From NCBI GenBank assembly GCA_016763315.1, contig JAESTZ010000080.1:1-35301 (forward strand): DNA of 35,301 nucleotides. The letters run 5' to 3'. How positions within the stretch are numbered: position 1 is the stretch's first letter; every line of letters begins with the position of its first letter. The notes under the pieces were generated by a model. It made no database searches. It worked only from the letters and a program-made list of their open reading frames with translations, and was not told the DNA's origin. This stretch comes from Robiginitomaculum sp. GTDB lineage: Bacteria > Pseudomonadota > Alphaproteobacteria > Caulobacterales > Maricaulaceae. Positions 17,096 through 24,707 of this stretch are shown piece by piece. Made by a program: the position numbers and the translations under genes.

Positions 17096-17386
17096 ATGTC
17101 GCAGCTTAAGCGATTCATGCCAAGTTTTGGCATTGCAGTGTTGATTTTGTATTTTAGCTATCACGCGCTGAGCGGAGAGCAGAGCGCCTTAAAATGGTCC
17201 GGGCTTAGAAATGCTGAAATTGTAACCAATGCAGAGTTAACAGCACTAATAAAAGCAAAAAATGATCTTGAAAAACAGAACAGCCTGTTACGAAATGCTT
17301 CTCTTGATCTTGATTATCTCGATGAACGAGTGCGGACAAAGCTAAATTATATAATGCCCGAAGACATGATTGTTGTGACTAAATAG
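17096..17386 (+). CDS. FtsB/DivIC-like septum formation initiator protein
   Basis: This is a small bitopic membrane protein of 96 residues: a short cytoplasmic N-terminus, one transmembrane helix (FGIAVLILYFSYHALSG), then a coiled coil (TALIKAKNDLEKQNSLLRN) and the family-typical end DLDYLDERVRTKLNYIMPEDMIVV. FtsB/DivIC proteins link the divisome subcomplexes in the periplasm. GTG at 17090 is an alternative start in the same frame; upstream spacing does not decide. In many alphaproteobacteria this gene sits beside the pyruvate dehydrogenase genes; here it stands alone between a peptidase and a TonB receptor gene. Confidence 0.85.
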   Translation: MSQLKRFMPSFGIAVLILYFSYHALSGEQSALKWSGLRNAEIVTNAELTALIKAKNDLEKQNSLLRNASLDLDYLDERVRTKLNYIMPEDMIVVTK

Positions 17387-17439
17387 AGTGTTTTTTAGCT
17401 TATACCATAATCTTGTATTGCGATTGGTTTAATGCAAAA

Positions 17440-19491
17440 TCAAAAAACTAAAGTCAAGCCTAACTTAAAGTTCCGCCCCGGCAATGGAACGCTTTCTTTT
17501 AAGTAAGAGGTGTGCTGTCTGGCTTCACTATTCAGTAGGTTATTGATACTACTGCGTAAGGTAATACGCTCACTGATGCGATAGCTGGATTGTAAGTTGA
17601 TCAACGCAAAGACATTTGTAGGCAAGGTATTTGGGGCGAGATCGTTTTGCCTGGCCGCATAGTCAATTTCGGCTCGTAAGCGCCAAGTATCATTTTGCAA
17701 AACCAGCCCTGCTCCCAGACTAAGTGGCGGAATGCGCGGTAAAGAAATGCCTTCTAAGACAAGGTTGGCATCAACATATTCTAATGTGATGTCGGCTAGA
17801 ATATCAAAGTTATTGATGCTTGCTAATTTGACTCCGGCATCAATTTCAAAACCTTTGAACACAACATTGGCTGCCGTGAATTGAAACTCCGGCAAGCTGT
17901 CTTGTTCGTTTCCTGTGGCGCGTTCATAGATATAATCTCTATAATAGGTGGTAAAAATGTTTAGGCTGATCCGAGCTTCACCTTTACGAAAACGAACTGA
18001 AATCTCACCGCCGGTCGCGGTTTCATTATCTAGGTTAGAATTACCGACTTCAAACTGATTGGTGGCCAGATGTGGGCCGTTTGAAAATAGTTCTGCCGTA
18101 TTTGGTGCTCGCGAGGTGTGAAAAAAAGTACCACCTAATCTCGTGGTTTCGCTCAAGTGATAATCAGCTCCGACAGCAAAACTGAAACTGTTAAAATTAC
18201 GGGAAATACTATTCGTGTCATTTTCATGTCTGTTGTTTTCATAGCGTACGCTGCCTTCCAGATGCCAATTTCCCAAATTTAGCTCGTGAAAGCTAAACAG
18301 GCCAATTTGCGCCGAGCTTGTGGGCGGCACAAAGGCTTCTGCTCCAATAGCCGAGAAATCTCGATTTTGTATTTGTATGCCGTAGGCGGCCTGCCAGTTG
18401 CCGTGTTTTGCCTGCACTAATTCTGCGCGTAGTTCGTAGCCTTTATTGGCAAATAGCGTACCTATCCCACCATCAGGCTCAATCTCGGTATGTTGATAAT
18501 CGCCGTAACCACCATTGATAGTCAAAGTCTCGAACAGGCCGCTAAATTCAATACGGGTAACACCATCTATGCGGGTTTGCTTAAGATCAATGGTAACGCC
18601 GCTACCTTCTTCTTGAGGATGCTCACCATGTCCGCCAGGGATGCCGTATTGACTATCAAGATTGCGCACTGCCAGTCCGGTCATGGCGACGTTACCAATC
18701 CAGGATAGACCGCCCGCAAAGGCGCGGGATCTTGTTGCCGAGTTTTCAACAATACCGAAAGGCTCTTCTTCTTCGCTCGCATGCAATAAAGCATTTTCAG
18801 CAAAACCGGGTATGTTATAGTCGTTAGTTCTTCGGCTGCTGGTATTTAGATGTCCGACCATAGTACCGCCGCCTAAATCGCCAATTTTGAGATTAACGCC
18901 AATGGAGCCTTCAATACCATCATCAACGCTGGACGCACCAATACGGGCAGCGCCTGTGATAGCATTATCTGGAATACTGTCTGGAATGCGACCATCAATA
19001 ACATTGATAACACCTCCAGATGCGGAACTACCATAACGTAATAAACCCGAGCCGCGAATGATCTCGATGCGAGAAGCCATGGCCGGTTCTACTGATGTTG
19101 CATGATCGGGGCTGGCGGCGGCGGCATCAATAGAGCCTATGCCATTATCCAAAATACGGATACGCGCGCCACCTTGCCCTCGAATAATCGGACGTGAGGC
19201 GCCAGGACCAAAGAATGTCGAAGATAGCCCGGGGGTTTTCTTCAAGGTTTCACCGAGCGAACCGGATAGATTATTGGCCAGTTCCTCGCCGCTAATGACC
19301 GAAACACCGATCAGACTTTCGCCTACGGTTGCCGATAATGGCGATCCGGTAACAATAATTTCATCGGAAATGGGTTGTTGCTGGCTGTTAGAGGACTCGG
19401 TTTTAGCAAACGCTTGATCAGATAAATATATAACTAATACCAATAGCGCACACTTGGTGCGCAAAATAATAAAAAACATAGTAAATTCCAT
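17440..19491 (-). CDS. TonB-dependent outer-membrane receptor, ZnuD-like (probable zinc uptake)
   Basis: This is an outer-membrane gated transporter. A signal peptide ends DQAFA, and the TonB box DEIIVTG comes soon after. The plug domain (about residues 55-165) contains RPIIRGQGGARIRILDNG and the EIIRGSGLLRYGSSASGGVINV motif. A 22-strand-type barrel ends in LGLTLVF. The loop YGIPGGHGEHPQEEG matches the His-containing loop of ZnuD zinc receptors (Neisseria, Acinetobacter), here with fewer histidines. The start is unsure: ATG at 19491 lies in a hairpin stem, and ATG at 19479 (MFFIILRTK) has GGAA at good distance. The small His/Cys protein gene lies just upstream on the same strand, probably in one operon. 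No Zur box was recognised. Confidence 0.9.
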   Translation of the reverse strand: MEFTMFFIILRTKCALLVLVIYLSDQAFAKTESSNSQQQPISDEIIVTGSPLSATVGESLIGVSVISGEELANNLSGSLGETLKKTPGLSSTFFGPGASRPIIRGQGGARIRILDNGIGSIDAAAASPDHATSVEPAMASRIEIIRGSGLLRYGSSASGGVINVIDGRIPDSIPDNAITGAARIGASSVDDGIEGSIGVNLKIGDLGGGTMVGHLNTSSRRTNDYNIPGFAENALLHASEEEEPFGIVENSATRSRAFAGGLSWIGNVAMTGLAVRNLDSQYGIPGGHGEHPQEEGSGVTIDLKQTRIDGVTRIEFSGLFETLTINGGYGDYQHTEIEPDGGIGTLFANKGYELRAELVQAKHGNWQAAYGIQIQNRDFSAIGAEAFVPPTSSAQIGLFSFHELNLGNWHLEGSVRYENNRHENDTNSISRNFNSFSFAVGADYHLSETTRLGGTFFHTSRAPNTAELFSNGPHLATNQFEVGNSNLDNETATGGEISVRFRKGEARISLNIFTTYYRDYIYERATGNEQDSLPEFQFTAANVVFKGFEIDAGVKLASINNFDILADITLEYVDANLVLEGISLPRIPPLSLGAGLVLQNDTWRLRAEIDYAARQNDLAPNTLPTNVFALINLQSSYRISERITLRSSINNLLNSEARQHTSYLKESVPLPGRNFKLGLTLVF

Positions 19492-19543
19492 AAATCACAT
19501 CGCTCTAGAAGAGCGTTAAAAATAACAAAAAGGTTGTGATTTA
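19491..19543 (-). promoter_or_regulatory. Nested hairpins between the small exported protein and the TonB receptor gene
   Basis: An outer inverted repeat TAAATCACA (19491-19499) / TGTGATTTA (19535-19543) encloses a perfect inner hairpin CGCTCT (19501-19506) / AGAGCG (19510-19515). The outer stem reaches the first possible start codon of the receptor gene and abuts the stop of the upstream gene. It could reduce or condition translation of the second gene. The structure is seen; regulation is inferred. Confidence 0.5.
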
Positions 19544-19840
19544 TTAGGCTGGCGGCTCTCTGGCGTTGACAGATAAGTGAATTATAGCACTGAGTATATT
19601 GCTTTTATGTTGTGCAAATACTGGGCTATAAATGATGACTGGTAGATAAAAGGCTAAAGACAATATAAATATGTCTTCGGGATCATCTTCAGACAACAAC
19701 TTTACAATACATGCTTTGCCATCATGCGTGTGTGGAGAACTACCATATTCTGCCGAATGCCCGACCGCAGAAACGGTTGTAATCATAAGCAAGGTAATTA
19801 GTAGAGCTTTTACAGCTTTTTGATGAAGGAAACTAAGCAT
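19544..19840 (-). CDS. Small exported His/Cys protein (DUF2946/CopL-like), upstream of the receptor gene
   Basis: This 98-residue protein has an N-terminal hydrophobic signal (KALLITLLMITTVSAVGHSA), a metal-binding-like cluster HTHDGKAC at about residues 38-45, a second hydrophobic stretch (ILSLAFYLPVIIYSP), and the ending AREPPA. This plan resembles small periplasmic or inner-membrane proteins of the DUF2946/CopL group, which often sit beside metal-related TonB receptors. It is 52 nt upstream of the ZnuD-like receptor gene on the same strand, which suggests a shared role in metal sensing or handling. The family assignment is tentative. Confidence 0.65.
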   Translation of the reverse strand: MLSFLHQKAVKALLITLLMITTVSAVGHSAEYGSSPHTHDGKACIVKLLSEDDPEDIFILSLAFYLPVIIYSPVFAQHKSNILSAIIHLSVNAREPPA

Positions 19841-19892
19841 GTCTTCAGTTTAGTGAGTAACATAGGGTTTTTCAAGAATAATATGTTCTGCA

Positions 19893-19921
19893 TTGATGGA
19901 TTAGTATGCGCTTTCTAATCT
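19893..19921 (+). promoter_or_regulatory. Candidate sigma-70-type promoter of the phasin gene
   Basis: TTGATG (19893-19898) and TAATCT (19916-19921) are separated by 17 bases, the optimal spacing, about 55 nt upstream of the phasin ATG. This was found by eye only. Confidence 0.4.
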
Positions 19922-19976
19922 TTTCCCCTAAACAGTGATCATACAAATTTTACTTATCAGTCACTGGAGAAAAATC

Positions 19977-20510
19977 ATGGCTAAGAAATCAAAAACTACC
20001 GTCGAGCAATCAACCGATCTGGCTCGTAAAATCTGGCTAGCAGGCGTTGGTGCTTATGGCCAAGCATACACTAATACTCGTGAAGGCATGGAAAAAGCTG
20101 GCGCATACAGCTCCGAAGTATTTGACGAATTGGTGGAACGTGGCGAAAAAATCGAAGAAGAAGTGCGTGAAACTGTGACCACTAACGATCGTGTGAGCAA
20201 GGTTGTCGAGGCTGCCGGTAAATTCGGTGCCCGTCGTCGCGCTTTGTTCTCCGAACGTGTTGGTGCGGTTCGTAAAGGTCTAGGTTTGGATCGTGGTGTG
20301 TTCACTATGGACGAAAAACTTGATGCATTAACCGAGCAAATGAGCGCATTAACTAAAGAAGTTGCTGCAATTAAGAAATCAGTAAAGCCTGCTCGTAAAA
20401 CAACTGCAAAAAAAGCGGCATCGAAAAAAGTAGCAACGAAAAAGGCTGCTCCAAAGAAAGCTGCTACTAAAACAGTCGCTAAAGCTGCTACAATAAAAAC
20501 AGCCGAATAA
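19977..20510 (+). CDS. Phasin-family polyhydroxyalkanoate granule protein with histone-H1-like tail
   Basis: The start was placed at the ATG at 19977, preceded by GGAGA (19966-19970); the upstream in-frame ATG has no support. The 177-residue protein has the PF05597-type signature ARKIWLAGVGAYGQA, then amphipathic helical and coiled-coil segments (FDELVERGEKIEEEV; LDALTEQMSALTKEVAAIKK). It ends in a tail of about 45 residues of Lys-Ala-rich repeats (KKAASKKVATKKAAPKKAA). This is the PhaF/PhaI design: the N-terminal part coats PHA granules, and the basic tail can bind DNA and help share granules between daughter cells. The gene is convergent with a PhaD-like regulator gene, which supports a PHA role. 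No PHA synthase lies in the window. Confidence 0.88.
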   Translation: MAKKSKTTVEQSTDLARKIWLAGVGAYGQAYTNTREGMEKAGAYSSEVFDELVERGEKIEEEVRETVTTNDRVSKVVEAAGKFGARRRALFSERVGAVRKGLGLDRGVFTMDEKLDALTEQMSALTKEVAAIKKSVKPARKTTAKKAASKKVATKKAAPKKAATKTVAKAATIKTAE

Positions 20511-20537
20511 CACTAAAAGAATTATGGGTTGATGAGG

Positions 20538-20575
20538 AAAGCGGGGTCAGGAATGGCGCCGCTTTTTCATTTTGA
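20538..20575 (+). terminator. Intrinsic terminator after the phasin gene
   Basis: AAAGCGG (20538-20544) pairs with CCGCTTT (20559-20565) around a 14-base loop that contains the self-complementary GGCGCC side. It is followed by T-rich TTCATTTTG. It lies between the convergent phasin and tetR genes. Confidence 0.7.
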
Positions 20576-20580
20576 TTGAA

Positions 20581-21219
20581 TTATTTATTTTTTGTATTTT
20601 CTTGCAATAAACGGATCATGCCCTGCAATGCACCAAAACCAGTTTCGCCCATATATGGTACACTTAAAGCCATGATCTGAAAAACAGTTTGATGTATTGC
20701 TGTGCTTGCTGAGGTGTGTCGATTTTCTAATTGCGCCAGATTAAGCCAATAGGTAAGGCCAAGTAATATTTGCTCTACCAGGGCATCTAGCAATACTGGC
20801 TCTATGTGTAAAAAACCCAGTTTTTGTAATTGTTGTAAATTTGCTTTTATGGCTTTGCGCTTGTCGCGCAATAATTGCTGAAACTTTGGCAAAAGAGACG
20901 GGTATTGCAGTAAAATGGTATCAAGATTGCGATAGAAAAATCGAAAATCCCAAATTTCCTCCAGAATTATATAGGCGAAAATCCATTGATCCTCGATAGC
21001 GCGAATGTCGTTTGGTTCAGATTGTAATATTATCTGCATTTCTTCGGTAAACAGCTCGAACAAAGCCGGTATGATTTCTTCTTTGCCTTTGTAATGATAA
21101 TAAAGATTGCCGGGGCTAATATCCATAACATTGGCAATATCAACCGCGCTCACTGTCGCTTCGCCCTCTTCGTTAAGTAAAGCCAACGTCGCCGTTAATA
21201 TTCTTTCCTTGGTGCTCAT
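20581..21219 (-). CDS. TetR-family transcriptional regulator, PhaD-like
   Basis: This 212-residue regulator has an N-terminal TetR helix-turn-helix (KERILTATLALLNEEGE ... VSAVDIANVMDISPGNLYYHYKGKEEII) and an all-helical C-terminal ligand domain. The sequence around SPGNLYYHYKGKE and the pattern FAYIILEEIWDFRFFYRNL resemble PhaD, the TetR activator of pha genes in Pseudomonas. The adjacent phasin gene fits this reading. It is the last gene of an overlapping operon: its ATG overlaps the metC stop (ATGA). The ligand (in PhaD, thought to be a PHA-metabolism intermediate) cannot be told from the sequence. Control of the operon's sulfur genes is an alternative. Confidence 0.85.
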   Translation of the reverse strand: MSTKERILTATLALLNEEGEATVSAVDIANVMDISPGNLYYHYKGKEEIIPALFELFTEEMQIILQSEPNDIRAIEDQWIFAYIILEEIWDFRFFYRNLDTILLQYPSLLPKFQQLLRDKRKAIKANLQQLQKLGFLHIEPVLLDALVEQILLGLTYWLNLAQLENRHTSASTAIHQTVFQIMALSVPYMGETGFGALQGMIRLLQENTKNK

Positions 21220-22370
21220 ATGTTAAGTGCTTGGCTAAGGTCTGCAATCAAATCATGAGGCTCTTCCAGTCCGATGGACAGGCGAATGATGTTGCCCTGA
21301 TCTGGCCATTTAGGGTTTGTGCGGATTAGCTGTGGGTCACAATGTATTGCAAGGCTTTCATAACCGCCCCATGAAAAACCCAGCCCGAAATATTTTAAGG
21401 AATTGAGAATTTTAAAAACTTGGGCTTCGGAAGTCGGGTGCAAAAGAAATGAGAATAATCCTGAGGAACCGGTGAAATCCCTTTTCCATAATTGATGGTC
21501 AGGGTGACAGGCAAGGGCAGGGTGCAGAACTTGCGCGACTTTCGGGTGTTGTGATAACCAGCTAGCAACTTTTAAAGCGCTGGTTTGTTGCCGTTCAAGC
21601 CGTGCGCTCATAGTTCGTAAACCACGAAGAACCAGCCATGCGTCATCTGGAGAGACAAAATTTCCGCTATCGGTATCAAACCGTTGTAAAACCTTATCTG
21701 CTTTCTTTGAACCGGTTGCAATCGTTCCCATTAAAACGTCCGAATGTCCACATGGGTATTTGCTAGCTGCTTGAATGGAAAAATCTACTCCCATTGTAAT
21801 TGGCTTTAAGAACCAGCCCGCGCCCCAAGTGTTATCAACCAGTGTCCAGATGTTGCGACCCTTTGCAACGGCAACGATTGCTGGAATATCGGTTAGCTCC
21901 ATAGTCAAAGAGCCGGGGCTTTCCATGAAAATTGCTTTGGTGTTGGATTTGATATGTTCCAGAATATTATTGGAGTTTTCCGGGTCAAAAAAATCAAATT
22001 CAATATTCAATCTAGGCAAATGGTTTTCACAAAATCTTCTAGTCGGGCCGTAAATATTATTGCTTAGCAAAACATGGTCACCAGCAGAACAAATAGCCAG
22101 CAAAGGCATGGTGCAAGCGGCAAGTCCACTAGGAGCCAATACGACGCTATAAGCTTGCTCAAGGGTGCAAAATGCTTCTCGTAAACTGTCATGCACACTC
22201 ATACCCACAATACCATAAGAGCGTTTAGGCTTTGAGCTGTAAAGGTCTTCAGCGCGTTCGAACAATATAGTTGAGGCGCGGTGAACAGGGGGATTTACAG
22301 CTCCTTGCAAAACTTCCTCATCGCGCGACAGGTGTGCTAGTTTGGTATGATCACTCACATTTTTGCTCAT
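21216..22370 (-). CDS. metC: Cystathionine beta-lyase-type PLP enzyme (Cys/Met metabolism family)
   Basis: This 384-residue PLP enzyme of the trans-sulfuration family carries its cofactor lysine at Lys204 (QAASKYPCGHSDVLMG). The ordering YGI (Tyr52), APSGLAA, LVDNTWGAG and the C-terminal RLSIGLEEP are typical of bacterial cystathionine beta-lyases that make homocysteine from cystathionine. A related gamma-lyase or C-S lyase activity cannot be excluded. The start ATG overlaps the cysK stop by 4 nt, and its own TGA overlaps the tetR ATG, so translation is coupled across the operon. Confidence 0.88.
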   Translation of the reverse strand: MSKNVSDHTKLAHLSRDEEVLQGAVNPPVHRASTILFERAEDLYSSKPKRSYGIVGMSVHDSLREAFCTLEQAYSVVLAPSGLAACTMPLLAICSAGDHVLLSNNIYGPTRRFCENHLPRLNIEFDFFDPENSNNILEHIKSNTKAIFMESPGSLTMELTDIPAIVAVAKGRNIWTLVDNTWGAGWFLKPITMGVDFSIQAASKYPCGHSDVLMGTIATGSKKADKVLQRFDTDSGNFVSPDDAWLVLRGLRTMSARLERQQTSALKVASWLSQHPKVAQVLHPALACHPDHQLWKRDFTGSSGLFSFLLHPTSEAQVFKILNSLKYFGLGFSWGGYESLAIHCDPQLIRTNPKWPDQGNIIRLSIGLEEPHDLIADLSQALNI

Positions 22371-23389
22371 ATTTCTGGGCTAACATCTAGCCAGTTTGGA
22401 ATTGGTAATCCTTTGGAGGCCAAGAAGTCTGGATTATAGAGCTTCGAGGCATAACGATTTCCGTAATCGCAAAGCAAGGTGACAATAGTATGACCCGGCC
22501 CTAATTCATTGGCCATTTTGATTGCGCCGGCAATATTGATCCCGCTAGAGCCTCCAAGGCATAGACCTTCATTTTTAACCAAAGCAAATAGAACCTTTAA
22601 AGCTTCGTCGTCGGTAACTTGCCACGACATATCAATTTCGACATTTTCAAGATTTGTTGTGATCCGTCCTTGACCAATGCCTTCGGTGATCGAGTCACCC
22701 TCGGACGATAACTCGCCCTTGGTGTACCAGTTATGTAATTTGGCTCCCATGGGATCAGCCAAAGCGATTTTTACATGTGGGTGGTGCTGTTTCATAAACA
22801 TTGAAACACCGCCAAGTGTGCCACCGGTTCCAATAGCACAAATGAACCCGTCTATTTTTCCATTTGTTTGTTTAATTATTTCTGGCGCGGTTGTTTGATA
22901 ATGAACAAGCCTATTGTCGGTATTATCAAACTGGTTAGCCCACCAGGTTCCGCCATCAGTTTCTTCATTAAGTTCTTCTGTCAACAATCTGGAATAATTG
23001 GCAAAATGATCAGGATTTGTTGCGGGAACTGGCGGGACTTCGATTAGTTTTGCCCCGAACAGGCGCACTGCCTGTTTTTTCTCGATGCTCTGGTTGTTGG
23101 GCATAACGATGATAACCGGATGACCCAATGCTGCGCCTACCATGGCCAAACCAATGCCGGTATTGCCAGCAGTGCCTTCAACGATGGTACCACCGGGCTT
23201 TAATGCGCCGGATTTCTTGGCCTCTAACACCATGCCCAAAGCTGCGCGGTCTTTTACCGATTGTCCGGGGTTCAGGAACTCTGCTTTGCCGTAAATTTCA
23301 CAGCCGGTAATTTCTGAGGCATGTGATAATATGATCAAAGGGGTGTTGCCAATTAAATCGATGATATTCGTTTGTCTTTTAATTGTCAT
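22367..23389 (-). CDS. cysK: Cysteine synthase (O-acetylserine sulfhydrylase family)
   Basis: This 340-residue fold-type II PLP enzyme makes cysteine from O-acetylserine and sulfide. The PLP lysine is Lys46 (NPGQSVKDRAA). VEGTAGNTGIGLA is the substrate/phosphate loop, and GTGGTLGG binds the PLP phosphate. GLCLGGSSGIN and the C-terminal LLCDYGNRYASKL are family-typical. Some relatives act as cystathionine beta-synthases; pairing with metC makes either reading sensible, but no regulatory CBS domain is present. The 5' end overlaps the end of the DUF3089 gene by 11 nt, and the 3' end overlaps metC by 4 nt. Confidence 0.9.
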   Translation of the reverse strand: MTIKRQTNIIDLIGNTPLIILSHASEITGCEIYGKAEFLNPGQSVKDRAALGMVLEAKKSGALKPGGTIVEGTAGNTGIGLAMVGAALGHPVIIVMPNNQSIEKKQAVRLFGAKLIEVPPVPATNPDHFANYSRLLTEELNEETDGGTWWANQFDNTDNRLVHYQTTAPEIIKQTNGKIDGFICAIGTGGTLGGVSMFMKQHHPHVKIALADPMGAKLHNWYTKGELSSEGDSITEGIGQGRITTNLENVEIDMSWQVTDDEALKVLFALVKNEGLCLGGSSGINIAGAIKMANELGPGHTIVTLLCDYGNRYASKLYNPDFLASKGLPIPNWLDVSPEI

Positions 23390-24593
23390 TTTTTACTGAA
23401 TCCGGTGTTTTGTTGATGGGGCTATCGCGTAACTCGACTGTTCCAGCAAATGGAGGAGCCAACCGACCCTCAGCTTCAAATTTAAAGTTTAAGGCAATTA
23501 TCCGGTTTGTTACGTCTCTGGAAAGATCAGCATAGAATAAATTAAAAGGATCAGGTTTGAAACGTTTTCCTAATGAAAGTTTCTTGCGCAGGCTCTTGGA
23601 TCGCGCTGGTTCTACCAATAAAACGCCCTCTTCACATTGGGTGCTGGTTTGGCCGGGAATTGGCGCCGGATCTGCACCCCAATCCAGACCGGAAGCTGCC
23701 GCTCCGCCAAGATGTAATCGTGCTGGAGCAAAATCATTTACCGCTGCTCCTAAAACCGGATTTACGCATGCCAAGGCTCGCCCAAGAGTGTTTTGTAATC
23801 TGCCTTTTTGATCCCAAACCATACTGCGTTCGCGAAACCGGGTGATTTCCAGATCATCTTCTTCAGCAAATGCATTATAAGTTACTACACACTGTGTTGA
23901 TTGCGGGGTCTTGCAAACTCGCAGCCCTTTTAAACCGGTCTCGAACAAATCAAGTGGAACCGCAAAATCAATCACATAGGCAACTGCCAGCCTTTCACGC
24001 ATATGTTGGTCATGGAATCGGTCTTGTAATAAACCAAGAACATGTAAGCCACCTTGTTCAACCCCGACCAGAACAATTGGCCCATTGCTATCGATTGCAG
24101 AAATGAATTTATCGAATGCAGACAAAACATCACCATAAGCCAATGCTCTGGCTGCTCTTGCATCATGGCGAGTAGTTAAAAATGAATACAAAGAAGCCGC
24201 GCGGTATTTTGGAACTGCAACATGTCCTGCACCTCTAAAAGGCCCCGCCCAATTAGGTACTGCTTCACGTATCAACCGGTCATTGCTATTTTCATCGTCA
24301 AGGCTTGTGTTCCAGTCTTTTCCGCCCCAGTAAGTCGTTGGTGTGACCACAAAAATGTGTGTGTCCTTCGGGTCGGTTTTCAACTCCGGAGTTAGAACCC
24401 AGCTTGCAGGATCGTTATAATCGGGCTGTGCTGGCGGGGTATATGTTTGGTATGGTACTCTTGGGTCAAGGAAGAATCTGAATAAATTATCTTGCCCGGC
24501 AATGGCCGCAGCAATGACTAGGGTGATAAACCCAATTGCAATTATTAATGCAATACGTAAGACTTTTAATTTATCTAACACCTGATCCCTCAT
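23379..24593 (-). CDS. DUF3089 alpha/beta-hydrolase-fold protein lacking the expected nucleophile Ser
   Basis: The start was placed at the ATG at 24593 (MRDQVLDKLK), which puts a short cytoplasmic end before one transmembrane helix (about residues 12-32); a start at 24638 is possible. The 404-residue protein matches DUF3089 throughout: HIFVVTPTTYW, AVPKYRAASLYSF, and the position of the nucleophile elbow at 177-182. There it reads GVEQGG, where DUF3089 relatives typically carry GHSQGS or a similar serine motif, so Glu179 replaces the serine. It is probably membrane-anchored with the domain in the periplasm. It is the first gene of the overlapping operon with cysK, metC and tetR. Its function is unknown; it may not be a hydrolase. 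Confidence 0.8.
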   Translation of the reverse strand: MRDQVLDKLKVLRIALIIAIGFITLVIAAAIAGQDNLFRFFLDPRVPYQTYTPPAQPDYNDPASWVLTPELKTDPKDTHIFVVTPTTYWGGKDWNTSLDDENSNDRLIREAVPNWAGPFRGAGHVAVPKYRAASLYSFLTTRHDARAARALAYGDVLSAFDKFISAIDSNGPIVLVGVEQGGLHVLGLLQDRFHDQHMRERLAVAYVIDFAVPLDLFETGLKGLRVCKTPQSTQCVVTYNAFAEEDDLEITRFRERSMVWDQKGRLQNTLGRALACVNPVLGAAVNDFAPARLHLGGAAASGLDWGADPAPIPGQTSTQCEEGVLLVEPARSKSLRKKLSLGKRFKPDPFNLFYADLSRDVTNRIIALNFKFEAEGRLAPPFAGTVELRDSPINKTPDSVKNDN

Positions 24594-24707
24594 ACGAATC
24601 TTATTATAACCATATAGCTGTCGCGTGCATGGTATCAAGTAATAGCTGGTAAAACTGCCTTGTCAGAATCACTTACATAACTGAAAGTGTCTAAAAAGGA
24701 ATTTGAT

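Noticed and set aside
19841-19934. Zur box upstream of the small His/Cys protein gene
   Set aside because: No palindrome close to a known Zur consensus was found by eye; a TTGAAA/TAAACT pair with 17-base spacing exists but would make the transcript leaderless, too weak to list.
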